NCBI RefSeq assembly: GCF_963674565.1
Contig: NZ_OY771430.1
Location: 496,001 to 560,000, forward strand
Source of the DNA: an uncultured Carboxylicivirga sp.
GTDB lineage: Bacteria; Bacteroidota; Bacteroidia; Bacteroidales; Marinilabiliaceae
Direction of reading: 5' to 3'
DNA: 64,000 nucleotides
Positions 18,406 to 27,109 of the stretch are shown piece by piece. The position numbers and the translations under genes are program-made. Each line of letters opens with the position of its first letter. Position 1 is the stretch's first letter. The notes under the pieces were generated by a model. That model saw nothing but the letters and a program-made list of their open reading frames with translations, made no database searches and had not been told where the DNA came from.

Positions 18406-18992
18406 TGGAAAAACTTTTGCTATTTATTAAACACCGTCTGGTATTTATCTGGCACATTATTGAGTGGATAAATGGACTTGTTTTTTATATCCTTCATCAC
18501 AATAGCTTAAAAAAAACAATACATAAAGTCTTTTCTGAAGAACTTAAGCCCAATTATGAATTCAGAATACTTAATGCCGGAGACGCCGAAGCAATAACCA
18601 TGTTGCTAAACCATCAGAAGAAAGAGGATATGCGTTATTTCAATCCTCATGGATTTGATTTAATATCTATAAAAAGGCAACTTAAGAAAAAAGCCTTTTT
18701 GATGATGGGAGTATTTGAAGAAGAGAGGTTGGTCGGTTATTTTTTTCTAAGATTTTTTGCCAATAAAAAATGTTTTGTAGGCAGGGTGATTGATTTTGAT
18801 TATAGGGGACGTGGAATTGGAGGTTTAATGAACCGGATAATGTATAATATTGCCTGGGAGTTGAATTTTAAATGTTTATCTACTATTTCAAAAAATAATC
18901 AATTAGTGATAAATGCTCATAGAAAAAATTCTAACATGAAGATAGTTAAAGAATTACCCGGGGATTATTTGTTGATTGAGTTTGTTAAATAA
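18405..18992 (+). CDS. GNAT family N-acetyltransferase with N-terminal hydrophobic helix
   Basis: The protein has 195 residues. Residues about 1-35 (LFIKHRLVFIWHIIEWINGLVFYIL) form a likely membrane-attached helix. The GNAT core follows from FRILNAGDAEAITMLL, with the acetyl-CoA pyrophosphate loop DYRGRGIGGLMNRI near residues 134-147. It is translationally coupled to the ATP-grasp gene (ATGTAATGG). GNATs of glycan loci N-acetylate amino sugars or amino acids bound to sugars. It is only weakly similar to the two GNAT genes downstream, so it is a separate lineage. Confidence 0.7.
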   Translation: MEKLLLFIKHRLVFIWHIIEWINGLVFYILHHNSLKKTIHKVFSEELKPNYEFRILNAGDAEAITMLLNHQKKEDMRYFNPHGFDLISIKRQLKKKAFLMMGVFEEERLVGYFFLRFFANKKCFVGRVIDFDYRGRGIGGLMNRIMYNIAWELNFKCLSTISKNNQLVINAHRKNSNMKIVKELPGDYLLIEFVK

Positions 18993-19029
18993 TCAAAAAA
19001 GGATTTAGTAGAAAGTAAATTAATAATTA

Positions 19030-20520
19030 ATGTTTGGTCAATTTATTTTATCTAACTTGATCTGTATTTTTGAGAGATACAAGGATTCTAATGCTTTTCA
19101 CATTTGTAATTTAAATTATACCTATCTTGAATTTTCCAAGACCATTTCAAAAATCCGGACTCAGCTTCAGAAAGAGGATTTTTCCAGCAAAAATATAGGA
19201 TTGATAGCTAATAATGATCTGGAAACCTATGCTGCTATTGTAGCTATTTGGTTAGAAGGCTTAGCTTATGTGCCACTTCATCCTTGCTATCCTGATGACA
19301 GAAAAAAGGAAATAATCAATGATGCTAAGCTTGATCTAATAATTGATTCTTCCGGGAATATTGAAATTGAAGAAGTTAAACTTATAAAAAGTAAAGAGTT
19401 AACTTTTCGAGAATTTAATCTGGAACATAAAAAAGTGAATGATGATCAATTGGCCTATATTCTATATACCTCCGGTAGTACAGGTAAACCCAAAGGGGTG
19501 CCAATTAGCAGACTTAATTTGGCCAGTTTTGTTCATTCTTTTAATCATCTAGGTATTGAATTATCCAAAGAAGACCGTTGTTTACAGTATTTTGATCTGA
19601 CCTTTGATATTTCGATTCAGTCATACTTAATACCATTGTTAAAAGGAGCATGTATCTACACTGTTTCCCATGAGAGTATTAAACCAGTAGTTGCCATTGA
19701 ATTAATGGAGGTTCATAAAATTACATTTGCGGCTATTCCACCATCAATGATATGGTACCTTAGATCCTATTTCGATGAGATTGAACTTCCTTATTTGAAG
19801 ACGAATATTTTGTGTGCAGAAGCTTCAGCTGTTCAGTTGATTGATGAATGGAAGCACTGTATCCCCAATGCCCGGATTCTAAATTTATATGGACCAACAG
19901 AAGCAACTATTTATTGTACTTATTCAGAATTTTATCGAAATGCATTAAATAAGGAATTAAATGGAATGATGACAATTGGTAAACCGTTTAAGAGTATAAG
20001 AATTGTTGTAATAGATGAAGATGATTGTATACAATCTGTTAATGGAATGGGAGAGCTATGTATTTCAGGTGAGACAGTGACCCAGGGGTATTGGAATAAT
20101 ATAGAAAAGAATAAATCTGGTTTTGTTTATAAAATAATTGATGGTGAGGAATATAGGTTTTATAGAACAGGAGATAATTGTTTTATAGATGAAGAAGGGG
20201 ATATTATGTTGGCTGGCAGGTTGGATCATCAGGTAAAGGTGCAGGGTTATAGAATAGAATTAGGTGAAATTGAAGCCCATGCAAGAGTTTTTCTAATTGG
20301 AGCTAATGCTGTTGCAATTACTTTTAGAAATAAATCCGGATTAATGCAGATTGCATTATTACTTGAAAACGTTATATTTGATTACATAAAATTGGACCAA
20401 TTTTTAAGAAAAAAATTACCTCCCTATATGATTCCCTCCAAATATAAAATGCTTGAGTTGCTACCTTTAAATTCAAATGGTAAAGTAGATCGCTTAGCAT
20501 TGAAAAAACTATATGAATAA
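19030..20520 (+). CDS. Amino-acid adenylating enzyme, DltA/NRPS A-domain-like, copy 1
   Basis: This is a stand-alone 496-residue adenylation domain with all core motifs in order: YTSGSTGKPKG at 146-156 (A3), FDLTFD at 188-193 (A4, whose Asp usually holds the substrate alpha-amino group), LYGPTEATIY at 286-295 (A5), RTGD at 379-382 (A7), GRLDHQVKVQGYRIELGEIE at 396-415 (A8) and NSNGKVDR at 481-488 (A10 Lys). It should activate an amino acid with ATP and load it on a carrier protein. No carrier or condensation domain is fused, as in DltA. It overlaps the carrier-protein gene that follows by 8 bases. The substrate cannot be read reliably. It is paralogous to 21488-23008. Confidence 0.8.
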   Translation: MFGQFILSNLICIFERYKDSNAFHICNLNYTYLEFSKTISKIRTQLQKEDFSSKNIGLIANNDLETYAAIVAIWLEGLAYVPLHPCYPDDRKKEIINDAKLDLIIDSSGNIEIEEVKLIKSKELTFREFNLEHKKVNDDQLAYILYTSGSTGKPKGVPISRLNLASFVHSFNHLGIELSKEDRCLQYFDLTFDISIQSYLIPLLKGACIYTVSHESIKPVVAIELMEVHKITFAAIPPSMIWYLRSYFDEIELPYLKTNILCAEASAVQLIDEWKHCIPNARILNLYGPTEATIYCTYSEFYRNALNKELNGMMTIGKPFKSIRIVVIDEDDCIQSVNGMGELCISGETVTQGYWNNIEKNKSGFVYKIIDGEEYRFYRTGDNCFIDEEGDIMLAGRLDHQVKVQGYRIELGEIEAHARVFLIGANAVAITFRNKSGLMQIALLLENVIFDYIKLDQFLRKKLPPYMIPSKYKMLELLPLNSNGKVDRLALKKLYE

Positions 20521-20812
20521 AGTGATGATAAATACTGTTTATACGCAGATATATCTGGCAATAGAAGATTTTAATCAATCAGTAGATTATTCGGAACACC
20601 TGGTAAAAAGTCCTGATACAATTCTATATGGAAAAGAAAGTGGTATTGGTTCATTGGGTTTGGTAACACTTCTAATATTAATAGAAAGTAAGATTACGGA
20701 ACATTTTAAAAAAAATATAGATCTGGTTAGTGAGCATTCATTTAAGCAAGAAATTAATCCTTTTAGTAGTATAAAAAATCTTGCTGAATATATTATTGAA
20801 TTGTTGAAATAA
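20513..20812 (+). CDS. Acyl/peptidyl carrier protein, variant GSL site
   Basis: The 99-residue protein looks like a carrier protein: the helix-II start LYGKESGIGSLGLVTLLILIE contains Ser47 in the position that receives 4'-phosphopantetheine, followed by the typical hydrophobic helix. The usual DSL is changed to GSL. The C-terminal end SSIKNLAEYIIELLK fits helix IV. It overlaps the adenylation gene by 8 bases, strongly suggesting that it is the partner that receives the activated amino acid, like DltC. Whether the Gly substitution still permits modification is open. The start at 20513 is favoured; ATG 20525 is an alternative. Confidence 0.65.
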   Translation: MNKVMINTVYTQIYLAIEDFNQSVDYSEHLVKSPDTILYGKESGIGSLGLVTLLILIESKITEHFKKNIDLVSEHSFKQEINPFSSIKNLAEYIIELLK

Positions 20813-20835
20813 AATGAGAAATAATAGCAATATAT

Positions 20836-21486
20836 ATGGATGAATATGTTTTTAGAAGGGCAAATAAAAGCGATTTGCAATTTATTGTAGAAACTATTAT
20901 TGAAGCGGAAAAATCAGGTACTGAAGTATTACCTTATTCATCTTTATTTGGATTGTCGGAAAAAGAAGTAAGAGAACTTTTGAAGAGCGCTTTGGAAGAA
21001 GATGTAGAAGATTGTGATTTATCCTTATCAGGTTTTATAGTAGCGGAATACAAAAAGAAACCCGTTGCAGCATTGAATGCCTGGATTGAAGGTCTTAATG
21101 GTTATTCTTCGGTTACTATTAAGGGAAACTTATTGGGTTTTTTATTGCCAAGAGAAGCTTTGATTAAAGCAAATAAACTCAATCATATTTGTTCTGCTTT
21201 GTCGACAGATTACAAACCGGGTGAGTTTTGGCTTGGTCCGGCCTATGTAGTTCCTGAACATCAGGGGAGATTACTTCTGGTTAGATTATTTCTGGAGCAA
21301 ATAAGATTGCATCCGGAAGCTAAAGGAGTATATTGTCAGGTTTTTTCGAATAATAAACCATCCATACTCAACTTTAAATTAATGAAGTTTGAGACAAAGA
21401 AAGTTTATACTTCCGCAGATGAAAGGATTAAGCAATTACTTCCTTCAAATAGCAAACATATATTTTACAAAGATTTATTAAAATAA
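20836..21486 (+). CDS. GNAT-like acyltransferase, copy 1 (altered CoA loop)
   Basis: This protein of 216 residues starts with the GNAT beta strand YVFRRANKSDLQFIVETIIE. It is paralogous over its length with the protein at 23001-23657; both share TIIEAEK, IKGNLLGF and LLGFxLPxE segments. The acetyl-CoA pyrophosphate loop (normally Q/RxxGxG/A) reads EHQGRLLLV here and so is degenerate. The protein may have lost acetyl-CoA use, or may take its acyl group from the neighbouring carrier protein. Position: 23 bases after a carrier protein and 1 base before an adenylation enzyme. Function inferred only from fold and neighbours. Confidence 0.6.
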   Translation: MDEYVFRRANKSDLQFIVETIIEAEKSGTEVLPYSSLFGLSEKEVRELLKSALEEDVEDCDLSLSGFIVAEYKKKPVAALNAWIEGLNGYSSVTIKGNLLGFLLPREALIKANKLNHICSALSTDYKPGEFWLGPAYVVPEHQGRLLLVRLFLEQIRLHPEAKGVYCQVFSNNKPSILNFKLMKFETKKVYTSADERIKQLLPSNSKHIFYKDLLK

Positions 21487-21487
21487 T

Positions 21488-23008
21488 ATGACCCATTCAC
21501 ATCCGTTAAATAAATTTGAAGTACAGGTTTTAGAACCAATTCTGCATGCAATAGCATTTTTCCCTACTAAAAATGCTTTTTTTATAGATGAGCAATATTA
21601 TACCTATCAAGATTTTGCTCAATGTATTTCAAAAATAAGGGAATACCTTAAGAAAAGGAATGACATTAGTAGTAACGTAGGATTAATAGCTAATGACGAT
21701 TTGGAAACTTATGCATCGATAATTGCAATTTGGTTGGAAGGTCTGGCTTATGTACCGATACATCCTGGGCACCCCAAAGAAAGGGGTATGGATATTGTAA
21801 AACAAGCTAATATTGAATTAGTTTTAGATTCATCAAACACTTCCTTTTTGAATGATGTAAAAACCGTTTTAAGCAAGAATTTATTATTTAATGATTATGA
21901 ATTGGAATTATGTTCATATGATAGTAATCAATTGGCTTATATTCTTTTTACGTCAGGTAGTACAGGACAACCCAAAGGAGTCACAATTACGAGAAAAAAT
22001 GTTGGAGCTTTTATGGAGGCTTTTTGGCAAATAGGTTTTAAGATTGATGAAAAAGACAGATGTTTACAATGCTTTGATCTAACTTTTGACGTTTCAGTGC
22101 AATCTTTTCTTGTGCCATTAACCAAAGGAGCCTGTACCTATACAATTCCTCATGATCGTATTAAATATAGTTATGCATCAGAACTTTTAGAAGATCATAA
22201 ACTTACATTTGGAGCGATGGCTCCTTCAATGGTTCGGTTTTTAAGACCTTATTTTGATGAAATCGATTTGCCTCATTTACGTTATAATATTCTTACTGCA
22301 GAAGCGGCTCCATTAAACCTGATTGAAGAGTGGTCGGAGTGTATTCCAAATGCTAAAATATTTGACTTGTATGGGCCTACCGAAGCTACCATTTATTGTA
22401 CATTTAATGAATTCAAGAGAAAGGGTTTCAATAAAGAATTAAATGGCATGTTTTGTATAGGTAAACCAATGGTTGGCATTCAAGCCATTATTTGTAATGA
22501 TTCGGGTGAAATCTTATCCAATAATATGAGTGGAGAACTGTGTATTGCAGGAGACCAGGTAACAGCCGGATACTGGAAAAACCAGGTGAAAAATGACTCT
22601 TCTTTCATTCTAATAGAACAAAATAATAAACAGGTAAGATTTTATAAAACGGGTGATGGTTGTTATATAGACGATGATGGGGATTTAATGTTGAGTGGAA
22701 GATTGGATTATCAGGTAAAGATCCAGGGGTACAGAATAGAACTTGGCGAAATTGAGTATCATACCAGAAATGCAGTTAATGGTAAAAATGCAGTGGCTGT
22801 TGTTTACGAAAGTCATTCTGGGAATCATGAAATTGCTATGTTTATTGAAGATAATAAGTTAGATGAAGATGTTGTAAGACAATATTTGAAATCAAAATTA
22901 CCATCTTACATGATACCGACCAAATTTCTGCTTGTTGAAAGCTTTCCAATTAATACCAATGGAAAGACAGATCGTTTGGAATTACTAAAAATTTTGAAAA
23001 ATGAGTGA
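21488..23008 (+). CDS. Amino-acid adenylating enzyme, DltA/NRPS A-domain-like, copy 2
   Basis: The 506-residue enzyme parallels copy 1 along its whole length: FTSGSTGQPKG at 154-164, FDLTFD at 196-201, LYGPTEATIY at 294-303, a KTGDGCY segment, GRLDYQVKIQGYRIELGEIE and NTNGKTDR near the C-terminus with the A10 Lys. The residues after FDLTFD and around the AEAAP/AEASA loop differ between copies, so substrates may differ or the copies may only have drifted. No carrier domain is attached. The gene overlaps the second GNAT gene by 8 bases. Probable role: loading a second amino acid, or the same one, onto a carrier. Confidence 0.8.
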   Translation: MTHSHPLNKFEVQVLEPILHAIAFFPTKNAFFIDEQYYTYQDFAQCISKIREYLKKRNDISSNVGLIANDDLETYASIIAIWLEGLAYVPIHPGHPKERGMDIVKQANIELVLDSSNTSFLNDVKTVLSKNLLFNDYELELCSYDSNQLAYILFTSGSTGQPKGVTITRKNVGAFMEAFWQIGFKIDEKDRCLQCFDLTFDVSVQSFLVPLTKGACTYTIPHDRIKYSYASELLEDHKLTFGAMAPSMVRFLRPYFDEIDLPHLRYNILTAEAAPLNLIEEWSECIPNAKIFDLYGPTEATIYCTFNEFKRKGFNKELNGMFCIGKPMVGIQAIICNDSGEILSNNMSGELCIAGDQVTAGYWKNQVKNDSSFILIEQNNKQVRFYKTGDGCYIDDDGDLMLSGRLDYQVKIQGYRIELGEIEYHTRNAVNGKNAVAVVYESHSGNHEIAMFIEDNKLDEDVVRQYLKSKLPSYMIPTKFLLVESFPINTNGKTDRLELLKILKNE

Positions 23009-23657
23009 ATATGTATTAAGAAGTGCCAGCATTGAAGATATTCCGTTTTTAGTTAATACTATTATTGAGGCGGAAAAGGGTGGCACAGATATTTTATCTT
23101 ATTCGTCTGTATTTGGTATTACGGAAGTTGAGGCTAAAAAGTATATAACTCAAATGCTTGAAGAAGAAATTGATGGGTGTGAATTATCCGTTTCAAGTTT
23201 TCTTGTTGCTGAAGATAATGGTGTCGTCATAGCAGCTTTAAGCGCATGGGTTGAAGGTGCTGGAGGAGTTTCTTCCATTGAAATAAAGGGTAATTTGCTT
23301 GGATTTGTATTACCCCAAGAGTCAATTAAAAATGCGGCAAGAGCTAATAATTTATTAAAGCAGGTTCGTATTGATTATGTAACTGGAAGTCTTCAGAAGG
23401 GAGCTGGTTATGTTATAGATAACTATCGTAATAAAGGAATTTTGGGTATGTTAACAGAGGAAATAATAAGGCGAGTGAAGATTAATAATCCAGAAATATC
23501 TGAAGTCTATACCCAAGTATTTGGTTGCAATATACCTGCGATAAAAGCCAATGAAAGGGTTGGGTTTGAGATTGTGAAGAAAGTAGAGGCAGAAAATGAT
23601 GATGTGTTAAATTATCTGCCATCAAAAATTAAATTTCAATTAAAAAGAAATATTTAA
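23001..23657 (+). CDS. GNAT-like acyltransferase, copy 2
   Basis: The 218-residue protein is paralogous to 20836-21486. It keeps a recognisable acetyl-CoA loop, DNYRNKGILGMLTEEII, where copy 1 is degenerate. The core strand YVLRSASIEDIPFLVNTIIE and the later VYTQVFGCNIPAIKANERVGFEIV (alpha4/beta7 of GNATs) are typical. It overlaps the second adenylation gene by 8 bases and lies 12 bases before the second carrier protein. It may N-acylate the carrier-bound amino acid or move it to an amino sugar. The donor cannot be fixed from sequence. Confidence 0.65.
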   Translation: MSEYVLRSASIEDIPFLVNTIIEAEKGGTDILSYSSVFGITEVEAKKYITQMLEEEIDGCELSVSSFLVAEDNGVVIAALSAWVEGAGGVSSIEIKGNLLGFVLPQESIKNAARANNLLKQVRIDYVTGSLQKGAGYVIDNYRNKGILGMLTEEIIRRVKINNPEISEVYTQVFGCNIPAIKANERVGFEIVKKVEAENDDVLNYLPSKIKFQLKRNI

Positions 23658-23669
23658 ATAAATTGTATT

Positions 23670-23909
23670 ATGGATAGATCAGATGTTTATGAAAAGTTAA
23701 CCGGAATTTTCCGAAAGGTATTAAGTAATGATTCCCTTGAAATTTCAGATGAACTGACAGCAAACGATGTCGAAAATTGGGATTCTCTTTCTCACATGTT
23801 ATTGATAACTGAAGTTGAAGAGACATTTTCTATTAAATTTAGACTTAAAGAGCTAAATAAAATGCATAATGTTGGTGAAATGGTAGATATAATAATTTCA
23901 AAATTATGA
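23670..23909 (+). CDS. Acyl carrier protein with canonical DSL site
   Basis: A 79-residue carrier protein, the normal size for ACP or DltC. The phosphopantetheine site is ENWDSLSHMLLI with Ser39. Acidic helices flank it (LITEVEETFSIKF) and the end MVDIIISKL fits helix IV. It comes 12 bases after the GNAT gene and 43 bases before the membrane-anchored SGNH gene, so it is the carrier next to the transfer machinery, as DltC is in Dlt operons. It is unlike the variant carrier at 20513-20812 in sequence and is not a recent copy of it. Confidence 0.85.
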   Translation: MDRSDVYEKLTGIFRKVLSNDSLEISDELTANDVENWDSLSHMLLITEVEETFSIKFRLKELNKMHNVGEMVDIIISKL

Positions 23910-23952
23910 ATCTTTTATTAGTGTTTATTATACATTAAACCTATTTTGATTA

Positions 23953-24834
23953 ATGAAAAGATTAAGCTTAAAAATACTATTTTTTGTATCAGTCTTTGTA
24001 TTATTTAATTATACATACCTGTGGTACTTAAAAAGGTACGATTTTGAATTGTCAAAAGCATTGATGATTTCAAAAATGAAAAACCAAAAATTCGATTGTA
24101 TTTTTTTAGGTAATAGTGTTTCATTTGATGGCATTGATTCAGAATTTTTTGCAAAAAATGGTGTAAGCGCTTATAATTTCGCTTTAGGAGGTGCAAATAT
24201 TGAAGCAAGTTATATTCAATTATCAAATTATTTGAAGACTAATACTACAAAATGTGTAATGTTGGGTTTGTCTCCTGGTGTTGATTATAAGAATTTTACA
24301 CCTCCACCTCTCCATCCTGCCATTGAGTATAGTTATGATTTAATGGATAAATTTAGTATTAGGAGTATTCCTGTGATAAAATTCCAATGGTTAGCAGTTG
24401 AAATAGTAAAAAAGGTATTATCAAAGGATCATAGAGAGGCGAGAATTGTAATGGGACAGTTAAGAACAAAAAAAACGGTCCCAGATCATACTCAATATAG
24501 TCAGAAGACAAAGACCAGTATAAGTATCTGTGACTTTGAAAAGGCAAAGTTCCTTTTTAAGATGGACTCACTGTGCGATGTCAATAAAATTGACTTTGTA
24601 TTGATTGGTATGCCTGGCTATAAGAATACACAGAATGATATTGATGTTGGATTACATATATTAGAGTATAATGGGGACAATAAATTACATTATTTGAACC
24701 TTAATAATACAAAGCAGTGTACTCAGATGTTTGATTCCACAGATTGGCTTGGTAATAGTCATTTAAATGAATATGGAGCAAAAAAACTTACTGAATTTCT
24801 TTATAACCTCTATAACGAGAATAGCTTTCATTAA
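23953..24834 (+). CDS. Membrane-anchored SGNH-like protein (DltD/AlgX-like role)
   Basis: This 293-residue protein has one N-terminal signal anchor (LKILFFVSVFVLFNYTYLWYL) and a periplasmic SGNH-hydrolase-like domain: CIFLGNSVSFDG with the nucleophile-position Ser55, AYNFALGGANI for the oxyanion-hole glycine block, and LGNSHLNEYGA near the end with His270 in the DxxH region (the Asp of DxxH is not clear). Proteins of this form pair with MBOAT acyltransferases (DltB/DltD, AlgI/AlgX-J, PatA/PatB). Here it directly precedes an MBOAT gene and follows carrier and adenylation genes, so a DltD-like transfer step is proposed. No cysteine lipobox is present. Confidence 0.7.
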   Translation: MKRLSLKILFFVSVFVLFNYTYLWYLKRYDFELSKALMISKMKNQKFDCIFLGNSVSFDGIDSEFFAKNGVSAYNFALGGANIEASYIQLSNYLKTNTTKCVMLGLSPGVDYKNFTPPPLHPAIEYSYDLMDKFSIRSIPVIKFQWLAVEIVKKVLSKDHREARIVMGQLRTKKTVPDHTQYSQKTKTSISICDFEKAKFLFKMDSLCDVNKIDFVLIGMPGYKNTQNDIDVGLHILEYNGDNKLHYLNLNNTKQCTQMFDSTDWLGNSHLNEYGAKKLTEFLYNLYNENSFH

Positions 24835-24862
24835 AATATAAAATAAGTAATTGTAAAATTAT

Positions 24863-26299
24863 ATGGTCTTTACATCGTTAAGTTTTCTACTTTTTTACCC
24901 TCTTGTTGTATTTATTTATTTTATACTTCCTCAAAAGTTGAGATGGGGATTTGTTCTATTGGCAAGCCTTTACTTTTATACTAATATTCAACCTGTTTTT
25001 ACCCTATTACTTTTAGGAGTCTCAATTGTGACTTATAGTTTTGCCCTATTTATTGACAAATCTAAGTCATATAAAAAAAAAGAGATCCTTTTGACAATAG
25101 GTTTACTGTTGGTTTTACTGCCACTTTTCTTTTTTAAGTATTACAATTTTGTCAACGAAAGTATTTTTTCACTTTTAGAACTGACTGGATTAAGATGGCA
25201 TTTACCACAAATCAACTGGATGTTACCAATCGGAATTTCATTTTATACGTTTATGGCTATTGGATACATTGTTGATGTTTACAATGAAGAAATTGAGGCT
25301 GAAAAGAATCTCGGTTTAATAACCTTATTCCTGTCATATTTCCCATTGGTTCTATCCGGACCTATAGAACGCGCGCCTAGTATGCTTCCTCAGTTTAAGA
25401 AAAAGATGGAATTTAATTACCCAATGGTAGTAACGGGATTGCAAATGATATTATGGGGTTATTTTATGAAACTGGTAGTTGCAGACAGGTTATCCGTTTA
25501 TATTGATCCTATAATATCAAGTATTGATCAACATTCAGGTGGAACAATATTTCTTGCAACATTGTTATATCCCATGCAAATTTATTGTGACCTTGGCGGC
25601 TACTCATTAATTGCCATTGGAGCGGCAAGTGTTATGGGACTAAAAGTACGACCAAACTTTAATCGTCCGTTTTTTGCAATGTCAGTTTCTGAGTTTTGGA
25701 GGAGGTGGCATATGTCGTTGATATCGTGGATATTAGATTATGTATATACACCATTGTCATTTATGCTGCGGAAATATAAAATGAAAGGTGTAGTATTTAC
25801 GATAACATTGACACTCTTTATTATGGGAATGTGGCATGGAGCACGCCTTACTTTTTTAGTTTGGGCCTTTTATCAAGGATTTTTTATAAGTCTTGAAGCA
25901 ATTACAAAAAAAAGAAAATCTGAGATAGAACGGCGCTTTAATTTAACAAAGAAAGTGTGGTATATTTTAATAAGTATAATTATTACTTATATAATATTTG
26001 CATTTTCGTTTCTGACTGGAGGTATAAGACATACTGTGTCAGAAGGTATTTTGGCAGTTATAAAAATGTTTACACATTTTGGTCCGGTTTATATTGATAA
26101 AACTGTCCTTCTATACGCTTTTTTGGGCATAGCTATATTATTAATATCAGAATTCAGAGATGAATTTTATCCTAACAAATTTTTATTCTTCAATAATAAA
26201 AATGTAATCATAAGATGGCTATCTTATTTTTCTGTACTTCTTGTGATATTTATTTTTGGTGTGTTTAAAGGCAGTAATTTCATTTATTTCAATTTTTGA
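24863..26299 (+). CDS. MBOAT family O-acyltransferase, copy 1 (DltB/AlgI-like)
   Basis: A 478-residue polytopic protein with about ten membrane segments and the AlgI/DltB hallmarks: LPIGISFYTFMAIGYIVDVY, SGPIERAPSMLPQ, CDLGGYSLIAIG, NFNRPFFAMSVSEFWRRWHMSL and MGMWHGARLTF with the active-site His325. MBOAT proteins of this group move an acyl group, or in Dlt systems an amino acid from carrier protein, across the membrane to a glycan. The preceding genes supply activated amino acid, carrier and an SGNH partner, so amino-acyl transfer fits better than acetylation. That is inference; the fold alone does not distinguish them. Confidence 0.85.
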   Translation: MVFTSLSFLLFYPLVVFIYFILPQKLRWGFVLLASLYFYTNIQPVFTLLLLGVSIVTYSFALFIDKSKSYKKKEILLTIGLLLVLLPLFFFKYYNFVNESIFSLLELTGLRWHLPQINWMLPIGISFYTFMAIGYIVDVYNEEIEAEKNLGLITLFLSYFPLVLSGPIERAPSMLPQFKKKMEFNYPMVVTGLQMILWGYFMKLVVADRLSVYIDPIISSIDQHSGGTIFLATLLYPMQIYCDLGGYSLIAIGAASVMGLKVRPNFNRPFFAMSVSEFWRRWHMSLISWILDYVYTPLSFMLRKYKMKGVVFTITLTLFIMGMWHGARLTFLVWAFYQGFFISLEAITKKRKSEIERRFNLTKKVWYILISIIITYIIFAFSFLTGGIRHTVSEGILAVIKMFTHFGPVYIDKTVLLYAFLGIAILLISEFRDEFYPNKFLFFNNKNVIIRWLSYFSVLLVIFIFGVFKGSNFIYFNF

Positions 26300-26398
26300 A
26301 TGGGAAGCGACCCAAATGAAAATGGAATTTAAAAGAATAATTAAATTATTTATTAAAGAATACTTGATGTCTTTGTATTTATATTTAAGAAAAATGGA

Positions 26399-26983
26399 AT
26401 GTTTGTAAAGAGAATTAGTGATCTGTTGTTTTCATTGTTAGGCTTGATATTGCTCTTGCCAATTTATATAGTTATTATTCTTTTGATTAAAATCTATATG
26501 GGATCGCCTGTGTTTTTTTGCCAACAAAGGGTAGGTCGCTTTGGTCAGCCTTTTACTATTTATAAGTTCAGGACCATGACAGTTGGACATGGCGGTAATT
26601 CGATCTCCATAAAAGGTGAAAACAGAATTACACCTTTGGGTTCTATTTTGCGTAAGTATAAACTGGATGAACTGCCGGAGCTATGGAATGTATTAATTGG
26701 AGATATGAGCCTTGTAGGGCCACGTCCGGATATGCCGGAATATTACGATAAATTAATAGGAGAGGAAAAAAAAATATTGGAATTACGGCCAGGAATTACA
26801 GGTCCGGCCTCTTTAAAATATGTTAATGAAGAAGAGCTTTTATCAACTGTTAATGATCCTAAGCAATTTAATGATGAGGTAATTTGGCCTGATAAGGTTA
26901 AAATTAATTTGGATTATTATTATAATCATACTTTAGGTCTTGACATTAAATTAATTATTCAAACGATAATTGGTTTTAAATAA
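26399..26983 (+). CDS. Phosphoglycosyl transferase, PglC/WcaJ-type (initiating sugar transferase)
   Basis: This is the small 194-residue monotopic form, like PglC. It has a re-entrant membrane helix at residues 8-32 (DLLFSLLGLILLLPIYIVII...), SPVFFCQQRVG, KFRTM at 56-60, the catalytic Asp-Glu pair in LDELPELWNV (Asp90, Glu91) and VGPRPD at 106-111. The family moves phospho-sugar from UDP-sugar to undecaprenyl phosphate and starts repeat-unit synthesis. The closest relatives use UDP-diacetylbacillosamine or GlcNAc/GalNAc. The adjacent aminotransferase at 27110 supports a 4-amino sugar as substrate. ATG at 26399 starts just before the helix. Confidence 0.85.
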   Translation: MFVKRISDLLFSLLGLILLLPIYIVIILLIKIYMGSPVFFCQQRVGRFGQPFTIYKFRTMTVGHGGNSISIKGENRITPLGSILRKYKLDELPELWNVLIGDMSLVGPRPDMPEYYDKLIGEEKKILELRPGITGPASLKYVNEEELLSTVNDPKQFNDEVIWPDKVKINLDYYYNHTLGLDIKLIIQTIIGFK

Positions 26984-27109
26984 ACCTACTAGATTCTCAT
27001 GGCTGCTCTTATTTTAAGATAGATTAAGTAGTTTATGTATTTTGTAATCATCAATGCTTTACTATCTTTATGGTAATTTCAACTTAATTGTTTGATCAAG
27101 TTTAAGTAT

